Part shown: piece by piece, positions 42,150 through 50,548 of the stretch
Numbering within the stretch: position 1 is the stretch's first letter
Layout: each line of letters begins with the position of its first letter
NCBI GenBank assembly: GCA_035552395.1
Contig: DASZLL010000110.1
Span: 1 to 58,970 of the forward strand
Reading direction: 5' to 3'
Length of the DNA: 58,970 bases
Source of the DNA: Bog-473 sp035552395
Lineage (GTDB): Bacteria > Actinomycetota > Acidimicrobiia > Acidimicrobiales > RAAP-2
Made by a program: the position numbers and the translations under genes
Notes under the pieces: generated by a model
Databases searched by the model: none
Told to the model about the DNA's origin: nothing
The model's input: only the letters and a program-made list of their open reading frames with translations

Positions 42150-42833
42150 GTGAGCGAGGACCTGTTCGTCAAGATCTGCGGCATCACGTCGGAGGCCGAC
42201 GCGTTGCTCTCGATCAGCCTTGGCGCGTCCGCCGTGGGCTTCATCTTTGCTCCTTCGCCCCGTCAGGTAGCGGTCCAGCTCGCGGGCGACATCGTCAAGC
42301 GGCTGCCCGAGCACGTCCTGACGGTGGGGGTATTTCGCAACGAGGCGCCGCAACGGGTCGTTGAAGCCGTGCGTATGGCGGGGCTCGGGGCGGCCCAGCT
42401 GCACGGTCAGGAAACGGCCGAAGACACCCAGTGGATCAGGGCCCGGGTGCCCATGGTGATCAAGGCCTTCCGCGCCGGCGAGCGCGCCATCAGCCGCTTC
42501 GAGGAGTTCGGCGCGGACTACCTCATGGTCGACGGCGACAACCCGGGATCGGGCCAGGTCTTCGACTGGCGCCTGGCCGAGGGGGTGGCGGATCACCACC
42601 GGCTGATTGTCTCCGGAGGCTTGCGCCCCGACAACGTGGCGCAGGCGGTGGCCCACCTGCGCCCCGGTGGCGTCGACGTCTCGACCGGCGTCGAGTCGGC
42701 GCCGGGCCGCAAGGACCCGCTGCTGGTGCGCGACTTCATCACGAACGCTCGGCTCGCCCAAAGCGAGGTGGCGGCGCGCGACCCCATGGAGGGCGAGACG
42801 CCCGAGGAGCCCTACGACTGGAGGGATGGGTGA
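42150..42833 (+). CDS. trpF: Phosphoribosylanthranilate isomerase TrpF
   Basis: Isomerises PRA to CdRP. The 227 residues show FVKICGITSEADAL with the catalytic cysteine, ASAVGFIFAPSPRQV, LTVGVFRNE, AAQLHGQE and the late catalytic aspartate in GVDVSTGVESAPGRKD. A C-terminal acidic extension (EGETPEEPYDWRDG) is present. A stand-alone TrpF is informative: PriA-type actinobacteria lack it. It overlaps trpB (GTGA). Confidence 0.95.
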   Translation: MSEDLFVKICGITSEADALLSISLGASAVGFIFAPSPRQVAVQLAGDIVKRLPEHVLTVGVFRNEAPQRVVEAVRMAGLGAAQLHGQETAEDTQWIRARVPMVIKAFRAGERAISRFEEFGADYLMVDGDNPGSGQVFDWRLAEGVADHHRLIVSGGLRPDNVAQAVAHLRPGGVDVSTGVESAPGRKDPLLVRDFITNARLAQSEVAARDPMEGETPEEPYDWRDG

Positions 42834-44023
42834 GCGAGGCCAGCCGCATGAGCCGGCCCGGGCCGAACGGACGATTCGGTGAGTTCGGTGGCCGCTTCGT
42901 CCCCGAGTCGCTGATGCCGGCGTGCCTCGAGCTCGAAAAGTGGTTCGACGACGCGTGGGACGACCCAGCGTTTCACGCCGAGCTCGGCGCTTTGTTGCGG
43001 GACTACGGAGGCCGGCCGACTCCCGTGACCGAGTGCGCCCGACTGTCGGAGCAGCTCGGTGTCCGCGTCCTGCTCAAACGCGAGGACCTTGCCCACACGG
43101 GCTCGCACAAGCTGAACAACGTGATCGGTCAGGCTCTGCTGACCAAGCGGATGGGCAAGAGCCGCATGATCGCCGAGACCGGCGCTGGTCAACACGGCGT
43201 CGCGTCCGCCACCGCGGCCGCCCTGTTCGGGCTCGAGTGCACCGTGTTCATGGGCGAGGTGGACACGAAGCGACAGGAACTCAACGTCTTTCGCATGGAG
43301 CTGCTCGGTGCGGAGGTCCGCGCCGTGAGTTCGGGGAGTCGCACGCTCAAGGATGCCGTCAACGAGGCGATGCGGGAGTGGGTCGCCACGGTCGAGACCA
43401 CGCACTACTGCATCGGGTCCGTGATGGGGCCCCATCCGTTTCCTTACATGGTGCGGCAATTCCAACGGGTCATCGGTGAGGAAGCGCACACACAATGTCG
43501 CACCCTCTTGGACGGCTCGGATCCCGACGTCGTGGTGGCCTGCATCGGGGGCGGTTCGAACGCGGCGGGGACTTTTGCGGGTTTCGTCGACACGGACACG
43601 CGCCTCGTCGGAGTCGAGGCGGCCGGGGGTGCAGCGATCACGAACGGCATTCCCGGGGTCCTGCACGGCATGCATTCGCGGTTGCTGCAGGACGAGGCGG
43701 GCCAGATCGAAGAGGCCGAGTCGATTTCGGCCGGGTTGGACTATCCCGGGCTCGGTCCCGAGCACGCCCACCTCGCCGCCATCGGGCGGGCTGAGTATGC
43801 AATGGCGAATGACGCCGAGGTGCTCGAGGCGTTCCGCCTGCTGAGCCAGACCGAGGGCATCATCCCGGCGCTGGAATCGGCCCATGCGGTGGCATGGGTG
43901 GCACGCAGTGCCGGCACGGATGCGCTGCCGCAGGGCTCGACGGTCCTGATCACCCTGTCGGGCCGCGGCGACAAAGACGTGGCGCAGGTGCGCGAGATCC
44001 TCCGTCGGACGACCGGTGCCTGA
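42830..44023 (+). CDS. trpB: Tryptophan synthase beta chain TrpB
   Basis: PLP enzyme joining indole and serine. The 397 residues include GRFGEFGGRFVPESLMP, the PLP lysine in HTGSHKLNNVIGQALL, AETGAGQHGVASATAAA, CIGGGSNAAGTF and LSGRGDKD. It is of the TrpB1 type, which works with TrpA. GTG start overlapping trpF; it overlaps trpA by 8 nt. Confidence 0.97.
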   Translation: MSEASRMSRPGPNGRFGEFGGRFVPESLMPACLELEKWFDDAWDDPAFHAELGALLRDYGGRPTPVTECARLSEQLGVRVLLKREDLAHTGSHKLNNVIGQALLTKRMGKSRMIAETGAGQHGVASATAAALFGLECTVFMGEVDTKRQELNVFRMELLGAEVRAVSSGSRTLKDAVNEAMREWVATVETTHYCIGSVMGPHPFPYMVRQFQRVIGEEAHTQCRTLLDGSDPDVVVACIGGGSNAAGTFAGFVDTDTRLVGVEAAGGAAITNGIPGVLHGMHSRLLQDEAGQIEEAESISAGLDYPGLGPEHAHLAAIGRAEYAMANDAEVLEAFRLLSQTEGIIPALESAHAVAWVARSAGTDALPQGSTVLITLSGRGDKDVAQVREILRRTTGA

Positions 44024-44786
44024 CCTCGAAAAGGAGCTGCGGTCCAGGCGCGACCAGGGCCGGAAGCTCCTCATTCCCTATCTCATGGGGGGCATGACCG
44101 ACGACTGGGGTGAGTCGCTGGCGGCCATCGTGGCCGCGGGGGCGGACGCGGTGGAAGTCGGCATCCCCTTTTCGGACCCCATGATGGATGGTCCGGTGAT
44201 TCAGGAGGCGGCGCTGCGCGCGCTGCAGCGGGGCACCGTGCCCCAGGCGGTGCTCGACGGCATCGCGCGGGCCGAGGCGCCCGTCCCGATCGCGGTGATG
44301 ACGTATTACAACATCGTGTATCGGGCCGGCCACCGGCGGATGGCCCGCTCCCTGGTCACGGCCGGCGTGAGCGGCGCCATCGTGCCGGATCTCTCCCTCG
44401 AAGAACTCGATCCTTGGGCGGTCGAGGCGGACGCGGCGGGCGTCGACACCGTCTTGCTGGTCGCGCCGTCGAGCCCCGAAGAGCGGGTGGCGCGGCTCTG
44501 CGCGCGGGCCCGTGGGTTCGTCTACGCGGTGTCCCGCATGAGCGTCACGGGGGAGCGTCAGGATCTCGGCGGGGAAGCGGCGAACGTGGTGGAGCGCGTC
44601 CGCCGTCACACCGACCTGCCGGTCTGCGTGGGTGTCGGCGTCTCCACGCCCGAGCAGGCCGCCGCGGTCTGCGAGGTCGCCGACGGTGTCGTCGTGGGTT
44701 CGGCCTTGGTGCGCCGCCTCATCGAAGGCGAAGGCCCCGAAGGCGCTGCCACCTTCGTGGGATCGTTGCGCCAGGCGATCGACTAA
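44016..44786 (+). CDS. trpA: Tryptophan synthase alpha chain TrpA
   Basis: Cleaves indole-3-glycerol phosphate to indole. The 256-residue barrel has LIPYLMGGMTDD, the catalytic glutamate in AVEVGIPFSDPMMDGPVIQ, TYYNIVYRAG, GAIVPDLSLEE and FVYAVSRMSVTG. It starts with GTG and converges on the SGNH hydrolase gene with a 4 nt overlap. Confidence 0.96.
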   Translation: MPDLEKELRSRRDQGRKLLIPYLMGGMTDDWGESLAAIVAAGADAVEVGIPFSDPMMDGPVIQEAALRALQRGTVPQAVLDGIARAEAPVPIAVMTYYNIVYRAGHRRMARSLVTAGVSGAIVPDLSLEELDPWAVEADAAGVDTVLLVAPSSPEERVARLCARARGFVYAVSRMSVTGERQDLGGEAANVVERVRRHTDLPVCVGVGVSTPEQAAAVCEVADGVVVGSALVRRLIEGEGPEGAATFVGSLRQAID

Positions 44787-46003
44787 GCGCGGCCTCGGAG
44801 CGTCTGTTCGACCACGGCCGAGAGGGCGCGTTGCCCGGCGGCTGTCGGATGTGCGGTGCGCCACACGTAGTCGGTGAGTGCCTGTTCAGCCTGGTGGGCG
44901 CGCGCAACCAGCGAGGAGCACGACGCATCGGCGTGCAGGGCCGAGCCCGCCGCCGTGCATGCCTTGGCCGCCAGGATGTGTTCGGCATCGGCGGCCAGCG
45001 TGGCGTCGGGGACCAGCTCGGAGGAGAAGACCCAGGGATCAGCGGTGCAGATGCCGTGGTCGTTGAGCGCGTTCGAGACGTTCACCAGGGTCACGTTGCG
45101 GACGCCGTGCGCCCGGGCCTGGCCAACCGCACCGGCGATGGAGTCGTTCAAGGCCGACAGGACGACCCGGGCTGCTGCGGCAGTCGAGGACGCGTTCGCC
45201 TTGAGGCCGGTGCAGACGAGATTGGTCCCGAGCCCAGAAGCCGCGGTGCCGTCGGCAAGCTGTCCGGGGACGGGAATGGGCTGGTAATAGTTCAGGACCG
45301 CCACCGTTGCCGCGTCCGGAGCGATCTGCTCGATGGCAGACGCGAGGCTGGCGCGCACGCGCGCCAGCTCGGTGGAGAGGCCCGCGGTCACCTTGCCGTT
45401 TTGCACACAGTTCGTGCCGAGACCGAGGCTCGCGTCGAGGATCCGGGCGAGCTGGAATTCGAGACACGCGCTGAAGTGGATGTCGTCGGCGCCGTCCTGG
45501 AGCAGGACGAGGCGCGCCGGGTGGTGGGATAGTCCGGCGGCGGCGATCTCGTCACCGAGGTTCCGGGCCGGCTGCGTCGGCCGGAGGCATTGTCCGTCGC
45601 GCCCGGTGTTGTCGCCGGGATCGGCGACCGCCCCACTGATGGCGAGTTGGTCACCGACCAGGTGGCAGTTTGTCGGGCGGACCGTCATGGTCAGCCCGTA
45701 GTTCGCCGCCACCAAGCTCGGAAAAGCGTTCTTCGAGGGGCCTTGAGAGACGTCGCCAGCGGGAAGGCCGAGCTGCGGTTTCAGATAGGGATTGGCCAGC
45801 CCGTGGCCGTAGGGGACCGAGTCGCCGAGCGCGACCGCCCTCGTGGACTGGGCGGGGTGCGGCGACGACGGAGCGGTGCTGCGGGTGGCGAGGATGGCGA
45901 CGACGATCCCACCCGCGAGGGCGGCGATAAGGACGACACCGGCGACCACCCACGGCAGGGGCGAACGGCGCGCCGCACCGAACCAAGACTGCAGCCTCCC
46001 CAT
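44783..46003 (-). CDS. Membrane-anchored SGNH/GDSL-family hydrolase
   Basis: A 406-residue protein with an N-terminal transmembrane anchor (PWVVAGVVLIAALAGGIVVAILA, residues 17-39) and an exported SGNH esterase-like domain. Block I is ALGDSVPYGHGL with the nucleophile serine; block V is AHPTAAGQR with the catalytic histidine. Block III, normally GxND, reads GADD (LLQDGADDIHF), which changes the usual oxyanion asparagine. Six or more cysteines suggest disulfides. A lipid or polysaccharide ester is the likely substrate class. The altered block III makes activity less certain. Confidence 0.82.
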   Translation of the reverse strand: MGRLQSWFGAARRSPLPWVVAGVVLIAALAGGIVVAILATRSTAPSSPHPAQSTRAVALGDSVPYGHGLANPYLKPQLGLPAGDVSQGPSKNAFPSLVAANYGLTMTVRPTNCHLVGDQLAISGAVADPGDNTGRDGQCLRPTQPARNLGDEIAAAGLSHHPARLVLLQDGADDIHFSACLEFQLARILDASLGLGTNCVQNGKVTAGLSTELARVRASLASAIEQIAPDAATVAVLNYYQPIPVPGQLADGTAASGLGTNLVCTGLKANASSTAAAARVVLSALNDSIAGAVGQARAHGVRNVTLVNVSNALNDHGICTADPWVFSSELVPDATLAADAEHILAAKACTAAGSALHADASCSSLVARAHQAEQALTDYVWRTAHPTAAGQRALSAVVEQTLRGRA

Positions 46004-46035
46004 CGACGAACCTCGGGACCTCGGCGCTCACGCGT

Positions 46036-46054
46036 CGCTGCCACTGCGGCAGCG
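46036..46054 (-). terminator. Short stem-loop after fabF
   Basis: CGCTGCC (46036-46042) and GGCAGCG (46048-46054) form a 7 bp stem with a 5 nt loop, 25 nt past the fabF stop on the minus strand. There is no T-run. It is a moderate candidate for the end of the fab operon. Confidence 0.4.
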
Positions 46055-46078
46055 GAGGTCGGACCTTAGCGTTCGGTG

Positions 46079-47275
46079 TTAGCCCGGAGGCAGCAGGACC
46101 AGGCAGCCGTTGTGCCCACCGAAGCCGAAGGAGTTCGACAACACGGCGGCGGGCTCCCACGGCATCGGCTTTCCGTGCACGACCCGGATCGCGATCTCCG
46201 GGTCGGGTTCTTCGTAGCCCGCGGTGGGCGGGATTGTCGCGTGGTGGATCGTCATGACGCCGGCCACCGCCTCGATCGCGCCGGCCGCGGCCAGGCCGTG
46301 CCCGGTGACGCCCTTGGTGGAGGTCACCAGCGGGCCGGGCTCGCCGAACACCTTTGCGATCGCGCGTGCCTCGGCCAGGTCGTTCAGCGGGGTAGAGGTG
46401 CCGTGCGCGTTGATGTGCCCGACGTCCCCGGGGGCGACCCCGGCGTCGGCCAGCGCCAGCTCCATGCAATTCACGGCGCCCGCACCGTCCGGCGCTGGCG
46501 CGGTGATGTGATGGGCGTCGGCTGTGCTGGCTGCACCGGCGAGCTCGGCGTAAATGGTGGCGCCTCGCGCCACGGCGCGGTCCCACTCCTCGAGGACGAG
46601 CGCAGCGGCACCCTCGGTCATCACGAAGCCGTCACGCCTTGCGTCGAAGGGGCGCGAGTTGCCCGAGGTCGACAGCGCCGTCATGTTGCGGAAGGCGGCC
46701 ATGGCCACCGGGTGCATGCTCGCTTCGGAGCCGCCCCCGATCGCGACGTCGCATCGTCCGGAAGAGACGAGACGAGCTGCGGCGGCGATCGCATGCGTGC
46801 CGGCCGCGCACGCCGTGCAGATGACCTCTGAGGGCCCCCGCCAACCTTGGCGCATGGAGATGCCGGCCGCACCTGCGTTCGCCATCATCATCGGCACGAG
46901 GCGTGGTGAGACGCGGTCCGCGCCCTTTTCGTTGTACACCCCGACCTGGTCGGCCAAGGTCTCGAACCCGCCGACCCCGGTCGCGAACACGACGCCCGCC
47001 TTGGCAGGGTCTACGGCCAACTCACCGGCCGCTTCGATGGCCTGGTCCGCCGCGACCATGGAGAGCTGCGCAAAGCGGTCGAGCTGGCGCGCTTCCTTGG
47101 GTCCAAACCAGTCCGTGGGGTCGTAGCCGCGCACCTCGCCGCCCACGACCGCCGGGTGGAGCAGGCCGTTCCACAGCGCGTCGACACCGACACCGCAGCA
47201 CGTGATCGCACCGAGGCCGGTCACGGCGATCCGGCGTCCCCGGATCGGTCCGTCGGTGCCGATCCCGAGTTGCAT
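46079..47275 (-). CDS. fabF: Beta-ketoacyl-ACP synthase II FabF
   Basis: Condenses malonyl-ACP with acyl-ACP in fatty-acid elongation. The 398 residues have the nucleophile Cys156 in ICTACAAGTHAI, the two catalytic histidines in INAHGTSTPLND and KGVTGHGLAAAGAIEA, and the final SNSFGFGGHNGCLV. It is the last gene of fabD-fabG-acpP-fabF. Its ATG overlaps the acpP stop (TGATG). Confidence 0.96.
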   Translation of the reverse strand: MQLGIGTDGPIRGRRIAVTGLGAITCCGVGVDALWNGLLHPAVVGGEVRGYDPTDWFGPKEARQLDRFAQLSMVAADQAIEAAGELAVDPAKAGVVFATGVGGFETLADQVGVYNEKGADRVSPRLVPMMMANAGAAGISMRQGWRGPSEVICTACAAGTHAIAAAARLVSSGRCDVAIGGGSEASMHPVAMAAFRNMTALSTSGNSRPFDARRDGFVMTEGAAALVLEEWDRAVARGATIYAELAGAASTADAHHITAPAPDGAGAVNCMELALADAGVAPGDVGHINAHGTSTPLNDLAEARAIAKVFGEPGPLVTSTKGVTGHGLAAAGAIEAVAGVMTIHHATIPPTAGYEEPDPEIAIRVVHGKPMPWEPAAVLSNSFGFGGHNGCLVLLPPG

Positions 47276-47514
47276 CAGAGCTTGGACGAGATCAGGTCGA
47301 ACGCCTGTCCGATCGTGGCGATGTCCTCGAGCTCAGTCTCTTCCACTGTGATGTTGAAGGCCTCTTCGAGGGCCATCACGAGCTCCACCAGGTCGAGGCT
47401 ATCGGCGTCGAGATCGTCCGCGAACTTTGCTTCCTTGGTGATCTTCTCCGCCGGCACCTGCAGCACTTCCACGGCGCACTCGCGAAATTTCTCGAACGCT
47501 GCGTCGCTGTCCAC
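47275..47514 (-). CDS. acpP: Acyl carrier protein
   Basis: A 79-residue acidic helical carrier. The phosphopantetheine serine is Ser39 in LDADSLDLVELVMALEE. A GAAGGAG ribosome-binding site precedes the GTG start, stronger than that of the other fab genes and consistent with the high level at which ACP is made. Confidence 0.97.
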   Translation of the reverse strand: MDSDAAFEKFRECAVEVLQVPAEKITKEAKFADDLDADSLDLVELVMALEEAFNITVEETELEDIATIGQAFDLISSKL

Positions 47515-47547
47515 AATGAGCTCCTTCTGTATTGGGTTCCCAGAACG

Positions 47548-48282
47548 CTACAACCCCATACCCAGCCCGCCGTCGACCGGAATCACCGTCCCGGTGAGGT
47601 AGGCGGCGGCATCTGAGGCCAGGAAGCCCACCACGTTGGCGACGTCGTGGACGCTCCCGACACGACCAAGCGGCACCTGCCCCGTCATCAGGGCCACCCG
47701 CTCGACCCCGAGTGCGGCCGTCATGTCCGTGTCGATGAGCCCAGGTGCCACAACGTTCACGGTGATTTGCCGGCTGCCGACCTCACGGGCAATGGCCCTG
47801 GCCATCCCGACCAGTCCTGCCTTGGACGCGGCGTAGTTGGCTTGGCCGGGCAGGCCGACGAAGGCGCCGACCGACGAGACGAAGATGATGCGTCCGGTGT
47901 GGAGGCGGAGCATCTTGGCAACGGCCCGTTTGGCGACTCGGAATGAGCCGGTGAGGTTCGAGTCGATGACATCGTGAAAGGCCTGATCGCTCATCCGCAA
48001 CATGAGGGCGTCCATCGTGATGCCCGCGTTGGCGACCAGCACCTCGACCGGCCCCCACTGCGCTTCGATCGTGGCAAACGCCGAGTCGACCTCCTCGCCG
48101 TTGCGCACGTCGCAACGAACAGCCAGGAACCGGTCAGCCTCCGACCCTCCGGGCGCTCCGGGCGCGTCGGGCGGCGGGTCGGACCGGTAGGTCGTGGCCA
48201 CCTGGTCCCCATTGGACAGGAACCACTCGACGCAGGCCGCGCCGATGCCGCGCGTGCCGCCGGTCACCAGAACGACCGCCAT
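47548..48282 (-). CDS. fabG: 3-oxoacyl-ACP reductase FabG
   Basis: NADPH-dependent reduction of beta-ketoacyl-ACP. The 244-residue short-chain dehydrogenase has VTGGTRGIG, VLVANAGIT (NAG motif), the catalytic serine in FVSSVGAFVG, YAASKAG, and the end PVDGGLGMGL. It contains a small insertion (DPPPDAPGAPGGSEADR) near residue 40. ATG 48282 overlaps the fabD stop. Confidence 0.94.
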   Translation of the reverse strand: MAVVLVTGGTRGIGAACVEWFLSNGDQVATTYRSDPPPDAPGAPGGSEADRFLAVRCDVRNGEEVDSAFATIEAQWGPVEVLVANAGITMDALMLRMSDQAFHDVIDSNLTGSFRVAKRAVAKMLRLHTGRIIFVSSVGAFVGLPGQANYAASKAGLVGMARAIAREVGSRQITVNVVAPGLIDTDMTAALGVERVALMTGQVPLGRVGSVHDVANVVGFLASDAAAYLTGTVIPVDGGLGMGL

Positions 48283-49538
48283 CAGGTGGCTTCGGGCACT
48301 CGGAGCCAGACGAGGGGCTGACCTTCTTGGACACGTTCGCCCTCCGCGGCGAGCCAACCGATGACTTGCCCGGCAAAGGGGGTGCGGACCTCCGACACGC
48401 CCACGCGCCCGACCAGGTCCCCGACTTCGACGGCCGAGGACTGGTCGGTCAGGTCCCCGTTCGTGCCGGGCAGCAGGCCGGTCCCGGGCGCCTGGAGCGA
48501 AGACTCGGGGGAGAAGATGCCGCTCGAGGGACTCACCACGACGCGGTCCGACATGTAGAGGTGCTCACCCTGGTGGAGGGCGGGCTCGGCCCGCCAGGTA
48601 CCGGCCGCACTGATCTGGTCCATCAGCGTGTCGAGGTCTTCGGGCTTGGAGACCGAAAGCGACTGGATTTCGGGCAGGCTGCGCTTGGCCAGCCCGCTGA
48701 GGACGCCGCCCGGACCGAGCTCGACGAGTGACGTCAGTCCCAACCCGGCGAAGGTTTCGAGGGTCTGGCGCCAGCGCACGGGCGAACAGAGCTGGGCCGA
48801 CAACAGCCCGGGCCATTCAGCCGGGTCGTCGTGCACGTGGGCGTCGACGTTGGCGACGACGCGCACCTCGGGGGTGAGGAACGTCACTTCGGCGAGGGCC
48901 TTTCGCAGGTCGGCCCGCGCGCCCTGCATCAACGGCGTGTGGAACGCGCCGGACACCTGGATCGGCATCACCCGTTTTGCGCCAAGGCCCTTGGCCAGCT
49001 CGCCGGCCCGCGCCACCGCGTCGGGCGTCCCGGCGATCACGACCTGTCCGGGCGCGTTGTAGTTGGCGACCCAGACGTCGCCTTCGGCCCGCATGCAGGC
49101 GGCTTCGGCGTCGTCGTCGGCGATGCCGAGCAGTGCTGCCATCGTGCCGGGCGCTTCCTCGCCCGCCCGGGCCATGGCCTCGCCCCGCGCCACGACGAGA
49201 TGAATCCCGTCGTCGAATCCGAGGGCGCCGCTCGCGACCAGGGCGGTGTACTCGCCGAGGCTGTGCCCAGCGCAGGCCGCCGGCGTGAGACCGATCCGCT
49301 CGACGGCGTCGAGGACGACGAGGCTCAAGACGGTCGTCGCCAACTGCGCGTTCTCGGTCTGGGTCAGCTCCTCAATCGGCGCGGTGAGCAGGAGCCCGGA
49401 CAGATTGCGGCCGGCCGCGGCCGAGGCCTCTTCGACGACCTCCCAGGAGGGGTGGTCAACCCACGGCTCCCCCATGCCGGCGCGCTGTGAACCTTGTCCG
49501 GGGAAGGTGAAAACCAACACGAAGGCGACGGCTCCCAT
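48282..49538 (-). CDS. fabD: Malonyl-CoA:ACP transacylase FabD fused to a biotinyl/lipoyl-like domain
   Basis: Loads malonyl groups on ACP. Residues 1 to about 310 are FabD: FTFPGQGSQ, the catalytic Ser93 in GHSLGEY, GTMAALLG, and His200 in VSGAFHTPLM. Residues 331-418 form an extra domain: VVVSPSSGIFSP, AVEVGDLVGRVG, VRTPFAGQVIGWLAAEGERVQEGQPLVWLR. This has the repeated half-domain pattern of a biotinyl/lipoyl carrier, but the hairpin that should bear the modified lysine reads VGVSEVRT and has none. Usual FabD is about 300-310 residues. ATG 49538 is preferred; the frame is open to 49604. It is the first gene of the operon. Confidence 0.92.
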   Translation of the reverse strand: MGAVAFVLVFTFPGQGSQRAGMGEPWVDHPSWEVVEEASAAAGRNLSGLLLTAPIEELTQTENAQLATTVLSLVVLDAVERIGLTPAACAGHSLGEYTALVASGALGFDDGIHLVVARGEAMARAGEEAPGTMAALLGIADDDAEAACMRAEGDVWVANYNAPGQVVIAGTPDAVARAGELAKGLGAKRVMPIQVSGAFHTPLMQGARADLRKALAEVTFLTPEVRVVANVDAHVHDDPAEWPGLLSAQLCSPVRWRQTLETFAGLGLTSLVELGPGGVLSGLAKRSLPEIQSLSVSKPEDLDTLMDQISAAGTWRAEPALHQGEHLYMSDRVVVSPSSGIFSPESSLQAPGTGLLPGTNGDLTDQSSAVEVGDLVGRVGVSEVRTPFAGQVIGWLAAEGERVQEGQPLVWLRVPEAT

Positions 49539-49903
49539 CGTCGGCGGGCAGAAGAACCCACAGTGTGGCATGTGGGCCCTGGGGAGGTCGCACGAAGGCG
49601 CCACGTCGTACCGCTGGTGCGACGTGAGCGCCCTCCTCGCAGCTTGTGCCTGGTTACCGGTGGGAAACTAGGTGCGACGCGTGGTGCGACCGGGCGGGCC
49701 TTCGGCCGGGCCGTCGTGTCCCTTAGTGGTGCTGGCACGAGATCCCCGACGCATGGTTCCACCCTGGCCCTGTCCCAACGAAAGCCCTAGATTTTCAACA
49801 GGCGTTGGGTGCGGGGCTCTCTCGGTTCCGCCCCTGGTGCTGCCGCAAGACCGCCGCGTGCGGCGTTGCGGGACCCATGAGGAACGAGCGCAAGGAGCGA
49901 AAA
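49539..49903. other. Divergent intergenic region between fabD and a secreted protein
   Basis: About 365 bp with no recognisable gene on either strand. It must contain the fab operon promoter (minus) and that of the secreted protein (plus). A TAGATT box at 49788-49793 and an inverted repeat CCCAACG...CGTTGGG (49774-49809) are the only features I see, and neither is strong. Confidence 0.35.
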
Positions 49904-50425
49904 TTGAAAACGAAAAGAGTCGTCCGCTTGGCGAGTGCAGGCGCTGTCGCCTGCATCGGAGCGACCGGGTTGATGGGAGCGACGGCGACGATCGCCTCTG
50001 CGGCGCCGGCGCAGCATGTTCCGGTGTCCGTGTTCAATCCGATCATCACGGGTCCGCCGCCCATCGCGCTGCCGGCGAACTGTCCCGCGTTCTTGTCGAC
50101 CCCCGACTGGAGCCTTGACTTCACCAGCGGCAACGCGGTGGGGTACGGCACCGAGAACAAGAACGGCGACTGGGGCGGCGGCACCGCTGAAGGGCAGGCC
50201 GCACTCACGACGTCGGATGGGACGGTCCAGTACTCGGGCCACGCAACCTTGTGGTTCGGCGAAGGGAACAACGCCGGGGGACAGACCGAGCAGGTCTTTA
50301 CGCTTACCTTCAACGGCAGCGGGATCGCCGGCAACATCGACATTCACGCCAACGACCAGCAGGCCACCAACAACGCCGGGACGCCGACGGCGAGCGGGTC
50401 GAACATCAGCGTGACCTGCTCGTAG
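49904..50425 (+). CDS. Secreted protein of unknown function
   Basis: A 173-residue protein with a textbook signal peptide (KTKRVVRLASAGAVACIGATG, then ...ASAA-PAQ, cleavage probably after ASAA). The mature part is Gly/Asn/Thr-rich and beta-like, with TPDWSLDFTSGNAVGYGTENKNGD and QVFTLTFNGSGIAGNIDIHAN, and two cysteines. The TTG at 49904 is chosen as start because a full AAGGAG lies 6 nt upstream and translation begins right at the signal peptide. An in-frame ATG at 49877 is the alternative. A hairpin follows at 50448. Confidence 0.7.
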   Translation: MKTKRVVRLASAGAVACIGATGLMGATATIASAAPAQHVPVSVFNPIITGPPPIALPANCPAFLSTPDWSLDFTSGNAVGYGTENKNGDWGGGTAEGQAALTTSDGTVQYSGHATLWFGEGNNAGGQTEQVFTLTFNGSGIAGNIDIHANDQQATNNAGTPTASGSNISVTCS

Positions 50426-50447
50426 GAGAGGCCACAATGCAAGTGGA

Positions 50448-50481
50448 AGAGCGGGCCGCCGCATTGTCGGGGGCCCGCTCT
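50448..50481 (+). terminator. Stem-loop after the secreted-protein gene
   Basis: AGAGCGGGCC (50448-50457) pairs perfectly with GGCCCGCTCT (50472-50481) across a 14 nt loop, 22 nt past the stop. It may also serve the convergent gene that ends at 50549. Confidence 0.6.
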
Positions 50482-50548
50482 GCCGCGTCGGGACCCCGGT
50501 TGGACTTGGAATCAGCCGGCGGTCAGAGCGCGGTCGAACGCTCTGAGG

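Noticed and set aside
44414..45532. A 372-codon plus-strand frame opposite the SGNH hydrolase.
   Set aside because: Antisense and downstream-trpA shadow; the minus-strand protein has a membrane anchor and SGNH blocks I and V.
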